Below, piece by piece: positions 23,886 to 31,960 of a stretch of DNA of 37,461 nucleotides. The stretch is from contig JAADEB010000050.1 in the NCBI GenBank assembly GCA_013153655.1, positions 1 through 37,461 of the forward strand. The letters run 5' to 3'. Numbering within the stretch: the stretch's first letter is position 1; every line of letters begins with the position of its first letter. Under the pieces are notes generated by a model. That model worked only from the letters and a program-made list of their open reading frames with translations, was not told where the DNA came from and searched no databases. The translations under genes were made by a program, and so were the position numbers. Source of the stretch: Chlorobiota bacterium (GTDB lineage: Bacteria > Bacteroidota > Bacteroidia > Flavobacteriales > Flavobacteriaceae).

Positions 23886-24002
23886 TTATCCTTGTCTTTG
23901 TTTGTGTTTAGGATTCTTTTTATTGATTACATAGATACGACCTTTGCGTCGTACGATTTTGTCTTCCGGACTGCGTTTTTTTACGGATGCTCTTACTTTC
24001 AT
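23886..24002 (-). CDS. rpmJ: 50S ribosomal protein L36 (bL36), cysteine-free form
   Basis: This 38-residue gene is read from ATG 24002 to TAA 23886: MKVRASVKKRSPEDKIVRRK, then GRIYVINKKNPKHKQRQG. It aligns end to end with bL36. The three zinc-ligand cysteines (positions 11, 14 and 27 in zinc-ribbon forms) are Ser, Asp and Asn here, and only His33 remains. This is therefore the zinc-independent type. It lies between infA and rpsM as expected. Confidence 0.95.
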   Translation of the reverse strand: MKVRASVKKRSPEDKIVRRKGRIYVINKKNPKHKQRQG

Positions 24003-24020
24003 TTTTTCTTGGTTTACGAA

Positions 24021-24236
24021 TTAATATCGATAAGTGATTCTTCCTTTGGTCAAATCATAAGGACTCAATTCCACCGCCACCCGGTCGCCGGGCAACAAAC
24101 GGATGTAATGCATCCGCATCTTTCCCGAAATGTGCGCCGTGACGATGTGTCCGTTCTCCAATTGCACACGAAACATGGCATTGGATAAGGCTTCGATGAT
24201 TTTGCCGTCAACTTTTATTGCTTTTTGTTTGGCCAT
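24021..24236 (-). CDS. infA: Translation initiation factor IF-1
   Basis: The 71-residue single OB-fold (S1-like) protein binds the 30S A site during initiation. It has the family core MAKQKAIKVDGKIIEALSNA, FRVQLENGHIVTAHISGKMR and IRLLPGDRVAVELSPYDLTKGRITYRY. It lies 18 nt after secY and 18 nt before rpmJ. Confidence 0.98.
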   Translation of the reverse strand: MAKQKAIKVDGKIIEALSNAMFRVQLENGHIVTAHISGKMRMHYIRLLPGDRVAVELSPYDLTKGRITYRY

Positions 24237-24254
24237 AATGCTTCGTGTCTTGGA

Positions 24255-25589
24255 TTAAAATCTTCTTCTTCTACCCGATTTCATCAATTGGTCATATTGC
24301 CTGTTAAGCAAGTAGGCTTCTACCTGCTGAATGGTGTCGATGGCCACCCCTACCATAATCAGCAAGGACGTACCACCGTAGAACATGGCCCAACTTACCT
24401 GCATACGGAAAATATAATATACAAAGATGGGCAAAATGGCAATCAATGCCAAAAAGATGGAACCCGGCAAGGTGATCTTGGACAAAATATCATCCAAATA
24501 CTCGGCGGTTTGCGTACCCGGTTTGATGCCGGGAATAAAACCTCCGTTACGTTTCAGGTCCTCGGCAATTTGGTTGGTCTGAACCGTAATGGCCGTATAA
24601 AAATACGTAAACAGAATAACCATGATGCCGAAAATCACGTTGTACCAAGGGCTGAACATATTACCCAAGGTGGCTTGAATGGCTTTGGCCCATTCCGAAT
24701 CCGAGAAAGAAACAATCATACCCGGAATAAACATAATGGCTTGGGCGAAGATGATAGGCATCACGCCGGCCGCATTCAATTTCAAAGGAATGTATTGGCG
24801 CGAACCGAAAATGTTTTTCTCGAATCCGCCGCCGGTGGTCCTACGGGCATATTGCACCGGAACCGGACGGTAGGCTTTCACCAGGTAAACGGTCAAAGCG
24901 ATAACGCCGAGCCAAACAATCACTTCGAATAACATCAGCATCAATCCGCCGGTTTGTTGTTCCACACGGTTGGTCAATTCCTGCAAAAAGGCCTGCGGCA
25001 TACGGGCCAAAATACCGATCATAATCAAAAGCGAAATACCGTTGCCGATACCTTTATCCGTGATTTTCTCACCCAGCCACATGGCAAAAATGGTACCCGT
25101 GGACAGAATGATGATCGATGCGGGAATAAACAAACTATCGGGCAACAGGAAAGCCGAACGCGGCAAAATGTTATGCAAATTGTACAAATATCCCGGTCCC
25201 TGAATCAAAGTGATGGCGATGGTCAGGTAGCGGGTGATTTGCGTGATTTTCTTACGTCCGCTTTCGCCTTGCTTCTGTAATTTCTGAATATAAGGAACGG
25301 CAATACCCATAAGTTGCACCACGATGGATGCCGAAATGTAGGGCATTACCCCCAAAGCCATAACCGATGCTTGCGAAAAGGCACCACCCGTAAATTGATT
25401 CAGCAAATCCAACAGCGGATTTCCCGTGGCTTGTTTGGTCAGGTTTTCCAATTGCGTGGGATCGATACCGGGCAAGGTAACTTGTGCACCGAAACGGTAA
25501 ACGATTATCAATCCCAAAGTGAAGATGATTTTCTGACGCAATTCCTTGATTTGCCAAATCGATTTTAAGGTTTCCCAGAGCTTGTTCAT
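24255..25589 (-). CDS. secY: Protein translocase subunit SecY
   Basis: The 444-residue protein is the pore subunit of the Sec translocon, with about ten transmembrane helices. Seen are the amphipathic N-terminus and first helix (IIFTLGLIIVYRFGAQVTLPGID), the plug and helix-2 region (GGAFSQASVMALGVMPYISASIVVQL), the cytoplasmic SecA/ribosome loop with VPVQYARR, and the basic C-terminus MKSGRRRRF. It follows rplO by 10 nt in the spc operon. Confidence 0.98.
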   Translation of the reverse strand: MNKLWETLKSIWQIKELRQKIIFTLGLIIVYRFGAQVTLPGIDPTQLENLTKQATGNPLLDLLNQFTGGAFSQASVMALGVMPYISASIVVQLMGIAVPYIQKLQKQGESGRKKITQITRYLTIAITLIQGPGYLYNLHNILPRSAFLLPDSLFIPASIIILSTGTIFAMWLGEKITDKGIGNGISLLIMIGILARMPQAFLQELTNRVEQQTGGLMLMLFEVIVWLGVIALTVYLVKAYRPVPVQYARRTTGGGFEKNIFGSRQYIPLKLNAAGVMPIIFAQAIMFIPGMIVSFSDSEWAKAIQATLGNMFSPWYNVIFGIMVILFTYFYTAITVQTNQIAEDLKRNGGFIPGIKPGTQTAEYLDDILSKITLPGSIFLALIAILPIFVYYIFRMQVSWAMFYGGTSLLIMVGVAIDTIQQVEAYLLNRQYDQLMKSGRRRRF

Positions 25590-25599
25590 CGGTTAGGTT

Positions 25600-26055
25600 T
25601 TAAATTAATTCCACTTTTCCTCCTGCCTTTTCCACGGCTTCCACGGCCTTTTTGGACGCTTTGTTGACGCGAATGGTTACGGGGGCTTTCAGTTCGCCTT
25701 TACCCAAGAGTTTTACCATTTCGGTTTTCTTGATAAATTTCATTTCATATAACATGTCCCAATCCAAGGTGTCCTTCACGATACCTTTGTCCACCCATTC
25801 CTGAACGGTGGCGAGGTTCAAGGGTACGTATTCCTTGCGGTTGACATTGGTAAAACCGAATTTGGGCACACGGCGATACAGGGGCATTTGGCCTCCTTCG
25901 AAGCCGGTGGTACGCGAATAACCCGAGCGCGATTTGGCGCCTTTGTGTCCGCGTCCGGAAGTGCCTCCTTTTTTCGAGCCTTCGCCGCGTCCGATACGTT
26001 TTTCTTTATGTACGGAACCTTCGGCCGGTTTAAGATTCGATAATAATTTGCTCAT
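25600..26055 (-). CDS. rplO: 50S ribosomal protein L15 (uL15)
   Basis: The 151-residue protein has the extended Gly/Lys/Arg-rich N-terminus that threads into 23S rRNA (RIGRGEGSKKGGTSGRGHKG) and a globular C-terminus ending KAVEAVEKAGGKVELI. Starts 6 nt after the rpmD stop. Ordinary. Confidence 0.98.
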   Translation of the reverse strand: MSKLLSNLKPAEGSVHKEKRIGRGEGSKKGGTSGRGHKGAKSRSGYSRTTGFEGGQMPLYRRVPKFGFTNVNRKEYVPLNLATVQEWVDKGIVKDTLDWDMLYEMKFIKKTEMVKLLGKGELKAPVTIRVNKASKKAVEAVEKAGGKVELI

Positions 26056-26061
26056 ATCCTC

Positions 26062-26241
26062 TTATTTTTCTTCTACTTTAACCAAATGTTTCACTTTATT
26101 GATCATGCCTTGAATCTGCGGCGTCAGTTCGAATTCTCGCGATTGACCGATCTTGCGCAATCCCAAGGCTTCCATGGTGCGTTTTTGGGATTGAGGGCGC
26201 TTGATGGTGCTGCGGATTTTGGTAATTACAACTTTCTTCAT
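26062..26241 (-). CDS. rpmD: 50S ribosomal protein L30 (uL30)
   Basis: This 59-residue gene is read from ATG 26241 to TAA 26062: MKKVVITKIRSTIKRPQSQK, then RTMEALGLRKIGQSREFELT, then PQIQGMINKVKHLVKVEEK. It is the short bacterial L30 with the expected IKRP and TMEALGLRKIG motifs. It lies between rpsE (13 nt) and rplO (6 nt). Confidence 0.96.
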   Translation of the reverse strand: MKKVVITKIRSTIKRPQSQKRTMEALGLRKIGQSREFELTPQIQGMINKVKHLVKVEEK

Positions 26242-26254
26242 CTGCTTGAATTTT

Positions 26255-26779
26255 TTATCCGTTAAATACCTTGCTTACTTTGATGCCGCGCTGACGGGCC
26301 ACCGTAAGCGGATCACGCATTTTCAATAAGGCATCCATGGTGGCTTTGACCACGTTGTGCGGGTTCGACGAACCCAAGGATTTGGTCAATACGTTGTGGA
26401 TACCCGCCGATTCCAGTACGGCACGAATGGCGCCGCCGGCGATAACCCCGGTACCTTCCGAGGCCGGCTTGATCAGTACGCGCGCACCTCCGTACTTACC
26501 GTATTGTTCGTGAGGAACGGTGCCTTTGAGTACGGGTACTTTTACCAAATTTTTCTTGGCGTTTTCCAATGCCTTTTGGATGGCGTCGGGCACTTCTTTG
26601 GATTTTCCCACGCCGAAGCCGACGATACCGTTACCGTCGCCTACCACTACAATGGCGGAAAAACTGAACGTACGACCCCCTTTGGTTACCTTCGTAACAC
26701 GATTCACCGCCACCAAGCGGTCTTTCAGGTCAAGGGATGCCGGATTTACTCTTCTTACTCCTTTATATTTGTCTAACAT
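26255..26779 (-). CDS. rpsE: 30S ribosomal protein S5 (uS5)
   Basis: The 174-residue protein takes part in decoding fidelity at the mRNA entry side. The N-terminal double-stranded-RNA-binding domain has LKDRLVAVNRVTKVTKGGRTFSFSAIVVVGD, and the C-terminal domain has GTGVIAGGAIRAVLESAGIHNVLTKSLGS. Starts 3 nt after rplR ends. Confidence 0.98.
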   Translation of the reverse strand: MLDKYKGVRRVNPASLDLKDRLVAVNRVTKVTKGGRTFSFSAIVVVGDGNGIVGFGVGKSKEVPDAIQKALENAKKNLVKVPVLKGTVPHEQYGKYGGARVLIKPASEGTGVIAGGAIRAVLESAGIHNVLTKSLGSSNPHNVVKATMDALLKMRDPLTVARQRGIKVSKVFNG

Positions 26780-26782
26780 AGC

Positions 26783-27139
26783 CTAAAATTTTAAACCTCC
26801 TTTACGTGCTCCTTCGGCCAAAGCCTTGATGCGTCCGTGATAAATATGCGTTCCGCGGTCGAATACGACCTTGTCGATGCCTTTTTCCAAAGCGATTTTG
26901 GCGATTTTCTCACCCACCATGGCGGCTTTTTCGCTTTTGGTTCCGCTTTGGGCGGCAATATCCTTGTCGCGCGAAGAGGCGGCGGCCAAGGTATGTCCTT
27001 CGTCGTCGTTGACGATCTGAACGTAAATGTCCTTGTTGCTGCGGAATACCACCATACGAGGACGCTCGGCCGTACCGCTTATTTTCTTCCGTATTCTTCT
27101 ACGGACCCGTTTTGCTTTTTCGATCTTAGTTAATCCCAT
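26783..27139 (-). CDS. rplR: 50S ribosomal protein L18 (uL18)
   Basis: The 118-residue 5S-rRNA-binding protein shows a basic N-terminus (AKRVRRRIRKKISGTAERPRMVVFRSNKDIYVQ) and the ending FDRGTHIYHGRIKALAEGARKGGLKF typical of L18. It lies between rplF and rpsE with gaps of 10 and 3 nt. Confidence 0.98.
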   Translation of the reverse strand: MGLTKIEKAKRVRRRIRKKISGTAERPRMVVFRSNKDIYVQIVNDDEGHTLAAASSRDKDIAAQSGTKSEKAAMVGEKIAKIALEKGIDKVVFDRGTHIYHGRIKALAEGARKGGLKF

Positions 27140-27149
27140 ACCTTAAATT

Positions 27150-27692
27150 TTATGCTGTTTTACCCGCTTTACGTCTGATTTCTTCGCCTACATAGCGTAC
27201 GCCTTTGCCTTTGTAAGGTTCGGGCTTGCGCATCGAACGGATTTTGGCGGCCACTTGACCCACCAACTGCTTGTCAAACGATTTGAGCTTGATGATCGGG
27301 TTTTTACCTTTTTCCGAAATGGTTTCCACTTGGATTTCCTTGGGCAATTCAAAGAGAATGTTGTGGCTGAATCCCAACGAAAGGTCCAAAATATTGCCTT
27401 GGTTGCTGGCGCGGTAACCCACACCCACCAATTCCAATTCCTTGGTCCAACCTTCCGAAACGCCTTTCACCATATTGTAGATGAGGGAACGGTAGAGACC
27501 GTGCATGGATTTATGGTGTTTGGATTCCGACAGGCGTTTTACTTTCAACGTATTCCCTTCGATTTCCAAGTCCACGTCCACAATCTTTTGTTTCAATTCA
27601 CCCAAAGGGCCTTTGACGATAAGCATATCGCCGTCGCGTTTGATTTCCACGTTGGCCGGAATCTCGATGGGTTTAAATCCTATTCGTGACAT
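27150..27692 (-). CDS. rplF: 50S ribosomal protein L6 (uL6)
   Basis: The 180-residue protein has two repeated alpha-beta domains. It starts MSRIGFKPIEIPANVEI and ends with RKPEPYKGKGVRYVGEEIRRKAGKTA, the family signature that contacts the sarcin-ricin region where elongation factors act. It follows rpsH by 15 nt. Confidence 0.98.
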   Translation of the reverse strand: MSRIGFKPIEIPANVEIKRDGDMLIVKGPLGELKQKIVDVDLEIEGNTLKVKRLSESKHHKSMHGLYRSLIYNMVKGVSEGWTKELELVGVGYRASNQGNILDLSLGFSHNILFELPKEIQVETISEKGKNPIIKLKSFDKQLVGQVAAKIRSMRKPEPYKGKGVRYVGEEIRRKAGKTA

Positions 27693-27707
27693 AGTTTCTT
27701 CCTTTTA

Positions 27708-28106
27708 TTAATAAACGTAAGCTATTACTTCGCCGCCTACGTTTTCGCGGCGTGCTTTCTTGTCCGTCATAATCCCCTTGGAGGTGGAAATAATGGCAAT
27801 ACCCAAACCGTTCATCACTTTGGGCAATTTGTCCACCGGGGCGTATTTGCGCAAACCGGGCGTACTCACCCGCTTCAATCCTTTGATGACCGGCTCACCG
27901 TTTTCATCGTATTTCAAAGCGATTTTAATCACTTTGTGACCTTTTTCGTCTTCCTCCACTTTGTATTTCAGGATATAACCCTGATCATACAAAATGTCGG
28001 TAATGGCCTCTTTGATTTTGGACGAAGGGATGCGAACCACCCGGTGTCCGGCCATTTGTGCATTCCGTATTCTGGTTAAATAATCTGCAATAGGATCTGT
28101 GTGCAT
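27708..28106 (-). CDS. rpsH: 30S ribosomal protein S8 (uS8)
   Basis: The 132-residue protein binds helix 21 of 16S rRNA. It opens TDPIADYLTRIRNAQMAGH and ends with GLGIAIISTSKGIMTDKKARRENVGGEVIAYVY, the conserved RNA-binding C-terminus. In E. coli S8 represses the spc operon through a site near rplE. I did not identify such a site here. Confidence 0.98.
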   Translation of the reverse strand: MHTDPIADYLTRIRNAQMAGHRVVRIPSSKIKEAITDILYDQGYILKYKVEEDEKGHKVIKIALKYDENGEPVIKGLKRVSTPGLRKYAPVDKLPKVMNGLGIAIISTSKGIMTDKKARRENVGGEVIAYVY

Positions 28107-28118
28107 AATCTTAATTTT

Positions 28119-28388
28119 TTACCAACTTGCTTTCTTTACTCCCGGAATCAGGCCTTGGTTGGCCATTTCGCGGAAGGTTACCCTGGATATACCGAACAGG
28201 CGGATGTATCCGCGCGGTCGTCCCGTGATGCTGCAACGGTTGTGGTACCGTATGGGCGATGAATTTTTGGGAAGCTTTTGCAGGCCTTCCCAATCGCCGG
28301 CTTCTTTCAAGGCACGACGCTTTTCGGCATATTTTGCTATCAGTTTCGCACGCTTGCGTTCACGTGCTTTCATGGATTCTTTGGCCAT
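28119..28388 (-). CDS. rpsN: 30S ribosomal protein S14 (uS14), zinc-free form
   Basis: The 89-residue protein has MAKESMKARERKRAKLIAKYAEKR at the start and RCSITGRPRGYIRLFGISRVTFREMA near the end. Its length and the absence of CxxC pairs mark the cysteine-free S14 class. It lies between rplE and rpsH. Confidence 0.97.
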   Translation of the reverse strand: MAKESMKARERKRAKLIAKYAEKRRALKEAGDWEGLQKLPKNSSPIRYHNRCSITGRPRGYIRLFGISRVTFREMANQGLIPGVKKASW

Positions 28389-28394
28389 ATTCTC

Positions 28395-28946
28395 TTATTT
28401 CTTTTTAAATGGTAAACCTAATTTTTCCAACAAAGCTAATGCTTCCTTATCCGTATCGGCCGAAGTAACGAAGGTGATGTCCATACCGGCGATACTGTGG
28501 ATTTTATCGAAATCGATTTCCGGGAAAATGATTTGTTCGTTGATTCCCAAGTTGTAATTTCCGCGTCCGTCGAATCCGTCGCGTTTGATACCTTGGAAGT
28601 CGCGCACACGGGGCAGGGCCACGGTGATGAGGCGATCCAGGAATTCGTACATACGGTCGCGGCGCAAGGTTACCTTGGCACCGATGGGCATCCCGCGGCG
28701 AAGTTTGAAGGCGGCCACGTCGCGCTTGGCGATGGTGGGCACGGCTTTCTGACCGGCGATGGCCGTCAGTTCTTCTACGGCATGATCCACCAATTTCTTG
28801 TCTTGGGTGGCTTTACCCACTCCGCGGCTGATGACTATTTTTTTCAACCGGGGCACTTGCATCTTGTTCTTATAGCCGAACTCGTTCATCAACTCGTCGA
28901 TGATGCGTTCCCGGTATTCTTTTTTCAATCTCGGTTCGTAATTCAT
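28395..28946 (-). CDS. rplE: 50S ribosomal protein L5 (uL5)
   Basis: The 183-residue 5S-rRNA-binding protein forms an inter-subunit bridge with S13. Key stretches are MQVPRLKKIVISRGVGKA, GQKAVPTIAKRDVAAFKLRRGMPIG and FPEIDFDKIHSIAGMDITFVT. It follows rplX by 3 nt. Ordinary length. Confidence 0.98.
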   Translation of the reverse strand: MNYEPRLKKEYRERIIDELMNEFGYKNKMQVPRLKKIVISRGVGKATQDKKLVDHAVEELTAIAGQKAVPTIAKRDVAAFKLRRGMPIGAKVTLRRDRMYEFLDRLITVALPRVRDFQGIKRDGFDGRGNYNLGINEQIIFPEIDFDKIHSIAGMDITFVTSADTDKEALALLEKLGLPFKKK

Positions 28947-28949
28947 GGC

Positions 28950-29273
28950 TTAAAATTCTTCTCCTGTTTTTTTGGAATATCGCTTCTTGTTTCCGTTCTC
29001 GTCGAACCGGTAACCCACGCGCGTAGGTTCTCCGGACTTGGGATCCACCAACATCACGTTGGAAATATGTACCGGAGCTTCTTTTTCCACCAAACCGCCT
29101 TCGGGATTTTCGGCCGTCGGCTTCACACGCTTGGTGATGATGTTCACTCCTTCCACGATCACGCGGTCCTTGCTGCGGATAATCTTCAACACTTTACCTT
29201 TCTTTCCCCGGTCTTTACCCGACATCACTTGGACCGTATCACCCGTTTTTATTTTGAATTTTTTCATCGTCAT
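28950..29273 (-). CDS. rplX: 50S ribosomal protein L24 (uL24)
   Basis: The 107-residue protein initiates 50S assembly. The KOW motif region KIKTGDTVQVMSGKDRGKKGKVLKI is near the N-terminus. GVNIITKRVKPTAENPEGGLVEKEAPVHISNVMLVDP follows. The first two in-frame ATGs (29273 and 29267) are two codons apart. Either may be used, and the longer form is given. Confidence 0.97.
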   Translation of the reverse strand: MTMKKFKIKTGDTVQVMSGKDRGKKGKVLKIIRSKDRVIVEGVNIITKRVKPTAENPEGGLVEKEAPVHISNVMLVDPKSGEPTRVGYRFDENGNKKRYSKKTGEEF

Positions 29274-29281
29274 TTGTTTTT

Positions 29282-29650
29282 TTACAATACTTCGGGAGCC
29301 AAGGAAATGATTTTGGTAAACTGTTTTTCACGCAACTCGCGGGCAACGGGACCGAATACACGGGTTCCGCGCATTTCGCCTTGCGCGTTCAACAACACCA
29401 CGGCGTTGTCGTCGAAACGGATGTAGGATCCGTCTTTGCGACGCACTTCTTTTTTGGTACGTACCACCACGCCGGTGGAGATTTGACCTTTTTTGATTTG
29501 GCCGTTGGGCGTGGCTTGTTTCACCGTCACCACCACTTTGTCGCCGATGGAAGCGTAGCGCTTGCGCGTACCTCCCAACACACGAATCACCAAAGCTTCC
29601 TTGGCACCGGTGTTGTCGGCTACTTTTACTCGTGTCTCTTGTTGTATCAT
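29282..29650 (-). CDS. rplN: 50S ribosomal protein L14 (uL14)
   Basis: The 122-residue beta-barrel protein lies at the subunit interface. It starts MIQQETRVKVADNTGAKEALVIRVLGG and ends GPVARELREKQFTKIISLAPEVL. Full length and highly conserved. It begins 1 nt after the rpsQ stop. Confidence 0.98.
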   Translation of the reverse strand: MIQQETRVKVADNTGAKEALVIRVLGGTRKRYASIGDKVVVTVKQATPNGQIKKGQISTGVVVRTKKEVRRKDGSYIRFDDNAVVLLNAQGEMRGTRVFGPVARELREKQFTKIISLAPEVL

Positions 29651-29651
29651 C

Positions 29652-29915
29652 TTACTTAGCTCTTTCGATTATTTCTACAATTCTCCAACGTTTCTTTTTG
29701 CTCAAAGGCCGCGTCTCCATGATGCGCACTTTGTCGCCGACTTTGGCCTCGTTTTTCTCGTCGTGTGCCATGTATTTCTTCGTACGAAGCACGAATTTAT
29801 GGTATTTGGGATGCTTTACCCGTTTGGTTTCGGTAACCACTACGGATTTGTCCATTTTGTCGGACGTTACGATCCCCACACGTTCTTTTCTCAGATTTCG
29901 TTTTACTTGTTCCAT
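29652..29915 (-). CDS. rpsQ: 30S ribosomal protein S17 (uS17)
   Basis: The 87-residue OB-fold 16S-binding protein has RKERVGIVTSDKMDKSVVVTETKRVKHPKYHKF and ends with RIMETRPLSKKKRWRIVEIIERAK. It follows rpmC by 8 nt. Confidence 0.98.
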   Translation of the reverse strand: MEQVKRNLRKERVGIVTSDKMDKSVVVTETKRVKHPKYHKFVLRTKKYMAHDEKNEAKVGDKVRIMETRPLSKKKRWRIVEIIERAK

Positions 29916-29923
29916 GCTTTTCG

Positions 29924-30115
29924 CTATTTAAGACCTCTTGCGTTTTTTTCCGTGAGCAACCGGGCAATAGTGCGGCGCAATTCCCTCAGTTCCAAAGGAT
30001 TTTCCAAGGGTTGTACCTTGTGCAATATTTTCAATTGCTCGTATTTCTTTTTCAAGTTCCGGATTTGTTCCAGCAAATCGGCGTCGTCCAATTGTCGTAT
30101 TTCTTGCATTTTCAT
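29924..30115 (-). CDS. rpmC: 50S ribosomal protein L29 (uL29)
   Basis: The 63-residue two-helix protein sits at the peptide-exit tunnel rim. It has MKMQEIRQLDDADLLEQIRNLKKKYEQLKI and LRELRRTIARLLTEKNARG. Met1 and Met3 are both possible starts. It lies between rplP and rpsQ. Confidence 0.96.
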   Translation of the reverse strand: MKMQEIRQLDDADLLEQIRNLKKKYEQLKILHKVQPLENPLELRELRRTIARLLTEKNARGLK

Positions 30116-30121
30116 CGTCTC

Positions 30122-30544
30122 TTATTTTTTAGCAATTTCAGGCGCCATGATAAATTTGGTACGTACCGGTAATTTTTGAGCCGCCAAGCGAAGTGCTTCG
30201 CGGGCGATGTCTTCCGGCACACCGTCGATTTCGAACAATACCCGGCCGGGTTTTACCACGGCGGCCCAGTATTCCACGTTACCTTTACCCTTACCCATAC
30301 GTACTTCCAAAGGTTTTTTGGTGATGGGTTTGTCCGGGAAAATTTTGATCCACAATTGGCCTTCACGTTTCATATAACGCGTGGCCGCCACACGGGCCGC
30401 TTCTATCTGGCGCGACGTGATCCAAGCGCTGTCCAAGGACTTGATGCCGTACATCCCGAAGGCCAAACGGTGGCCGCGTTGGGAATTTCCTTTCATCCGT
30501 CCTTTTTGCTGCTTGCGGTATTTATATTTTTTCGGCTGTAACAT
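30122..30544 (-). CDS. rplP: 50S ribosomal protein L16 (uL16)
   Basis: The 140-residue protein organises the A-site architecture of 23S rRNA. It begins MLQPKKYKYRKQQKGRMKGNSQRG and contains KPLEVRMGKGKGNVEYWAAVV, with the conserved Arg in the loop that approaches the peptidyl-transferase centre. Gap of 12 nt to rpsC. Confidence 0.98.
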   Translation of the reverse strand: MLQPKKYKYRKQQKGRMKGNSQRGHRLAFGMYGIKSLDSAWITSRQIEAARVAATRYMKREGQLWIKIFPDKPITKKPLEVRMGKGKGNVEYWAAVVKPGRVLFEIDGVPEDIAREALRLAAQKLPVRTKFIMAPEIAKK

Positions 30545-30556
30545 AATTCCTGGTTT

Positions 30557-31267
30557 TTAGCGTCTGCGTGATCTTCTCGAACGTTTTTTCTCCGACTTGG
30601 TGAAGCCGATAAGCGGATTCAAATCGCGCTTGCCGTACACTTCGCCTTTCATGATCCACACCTTCACGCCGATACGGCCGTAGGTGGTATGCGCTTCTTC
30701 CAATGCATAATCGATGTCGGCACGGAAGGTGGAAAGCGGCACGCGGCCGTCCATGTAGGTTTCCGTACGGGCCATTTCGGCGCCGTTCAAACGGCCGGCG
30801 ATTTGCACCTTGATACCTTCGGCCTTCATGCGCATGGTGGAAGCAATGGCTTGCTTGATGGCGCGGCGGTACGAAATACGGTTTTCGATCTGGCGGGCAA
30901 TGTTTTGGGCCACCAAAGTGGCATCCAATTCCGGACGTCGAATTTCGTAAATGTTGATTTGCACGTCCTTACCCGTCAGTTTTTGCAATTTCTTTTTCAA
31001 TTCGTCCACTTCCTGACCGCCTTTGCCGATGATAATACCGGGACGGGCCGTGGTAATGGTCACCGTAATCACTTTCAGGGTACGGTCGATATAGATATGC
31101 GAAATGATGTTGCTCTTGGCTATTTTCCGGATTTCGTTTTTGATGAATTCGCGGATTTTATAGTCTTCGGCAATTTTGTCGGCATAATCTTTACCTCCGA
31201 ACCACATGGAATCCCAACCTTTGATGATTCCCAAACGGTTTCCTATCGGATTAGTCTTTTGTCCCAT
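30557..31267 (-). CDS. rpsC: 30S ribosomal protein S3 (uS3)
   Basis: The 236-residue protein lines the mRNA entry channel. The N-terminal KH domain carries the GxxG loop in PGIIIGKGGQEVDELKKKL. The C-terminal domain has GRLNGAEMARTETYMDGRVPLSTFRADIDY, and the protein ends in a basic tail (KKRSRRSRRR). It follows rplV by 4 nt. Confidence 0.98.
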   Translation of the reverse strand: MGQKTNPIGNRLGIIKGWDSMWFGGKDYADKIAEDYKIREFIKNEIRKIAKSNIISHIYIDRTLKVITVTITTARPGIIIGKGGQEVDELKKKLQKLTGKDVQINIYEIRRPELDATLVAQNIARQIENRISYRRAIKQAIASTMRMKAEGIKVQIAGRLNGAEMARTETYMDGRVPLSTFRADIDYALEEAHTTYGRIGVKVWIMKGEVYGKRDLNPLIGFTKSEKKRSRRSRRR

Positions 31268-31271
31268 ACAA

Positions 31272-31673
31272 CTAATTATTAATTTTTTCTCCCAATTCCA
31301 ATGTAATATGGCTCATACGCTTACGGATACGGTGTGCACGGCCTTGCGGCGCGGGTTGGATCCTTTTGAGCATTCCGGCTTCACCCACTTGGATGGATTT
31401 GATGTAGAGGGTTACATCGTCCAGGGCTTTGTCCGGATTCTTTTGTTCCCAATTGTTGATGGCGCTCACCAACAATTTTTCGATATAAGCCGCACTGGCG
31501 TTGGGCGTAAATTTCAAGATGGCCAATGCTTTGTTCACTTCTTTGCCGCGAACAAGGTCGGCTACCAAACGGGTCTTACGGGCCGATATACGGTGGTTGC
31601 GCAACGATGCCGTCACCTTCGACCGTTTTTCTTCTTTGAGGCGTTGAGCCATTTCTCGTTTTCGTCGTCCCAT
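31272..31673 (-). CDS. rplV: 50S ribosomal protein L22 (uL22)
   Basis: The 133-residue protein has a globular domain (HRISARKTRLVADLVRGKEVNKAL) and the long beta-hairpin that reaches into the exit tunnel (KRIQPAPQGRAHRIRKRMSHITLEL). The MGRRKREMA start agrees with Bacteroidota L22 proteins as I recall them. It starts 2 nt after rpsS. Confidence 0.98.
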   Translation of the reverse strand: MGRRKREMAQRLKEEKRSKVTASLRNHRISARKTRLVADLVRGKEVNKALAILKFTPNASAAYIEKLLVSAINNWEQKNPDKALDDVTLYIKSIQVGEAGMLKRIQPAPQGRAHRIRKRMSHITLELGEKINN

Positions 31674-31675
31674 AA

Positions 31676-31957
31676 TTATCGTTTTTTACCTTTGTTTTTG
31701 GCACCTGCATGTCCGCGGAAAGTACGCGTGGGCGCAAATTCTCCCAATTTATGTTCCACCATGTTCTCCGTGATATAGACGGGAATGAATTGCCGTCCGT
31801 TGTACACGGCGATGGTTTGTCCGATAAAATCCGGCGTAATCATCGATGCGCGCGACCAGGTCTTGATAACGTCCTTACGTCCCGATTCGATGTTTTTGCG
31901 GATTTTGCGTTCCAATTTATAATGAACGTACGGTCCTTTTTTTAATGATCTCGCCAT
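31676..31957 (-). CDS. rpsS: 30S ribosomal protein S19 (uS19)
   Basis: The 93-residue head protein pairs with S13. It starts MARSLKKGPYVHYKLERKI and contains TWSRASMITPDFIGQTIAVYNGRQFIPVYITENMVEHKLGEFAPTR. It follows rplB by 3 nt. Ordinary. Confidence 0.98.
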   Translation of the reverse strand: MARSLKKGPYVHYKLERKIRKNIESGRKDVIKTWSRASMITPDFIGQTIAVYNGRQFIPVYITENMVEHKLGEFAPTRTFRGHAGAKNKGKKR

Positions 31958-31960
31958 AGC

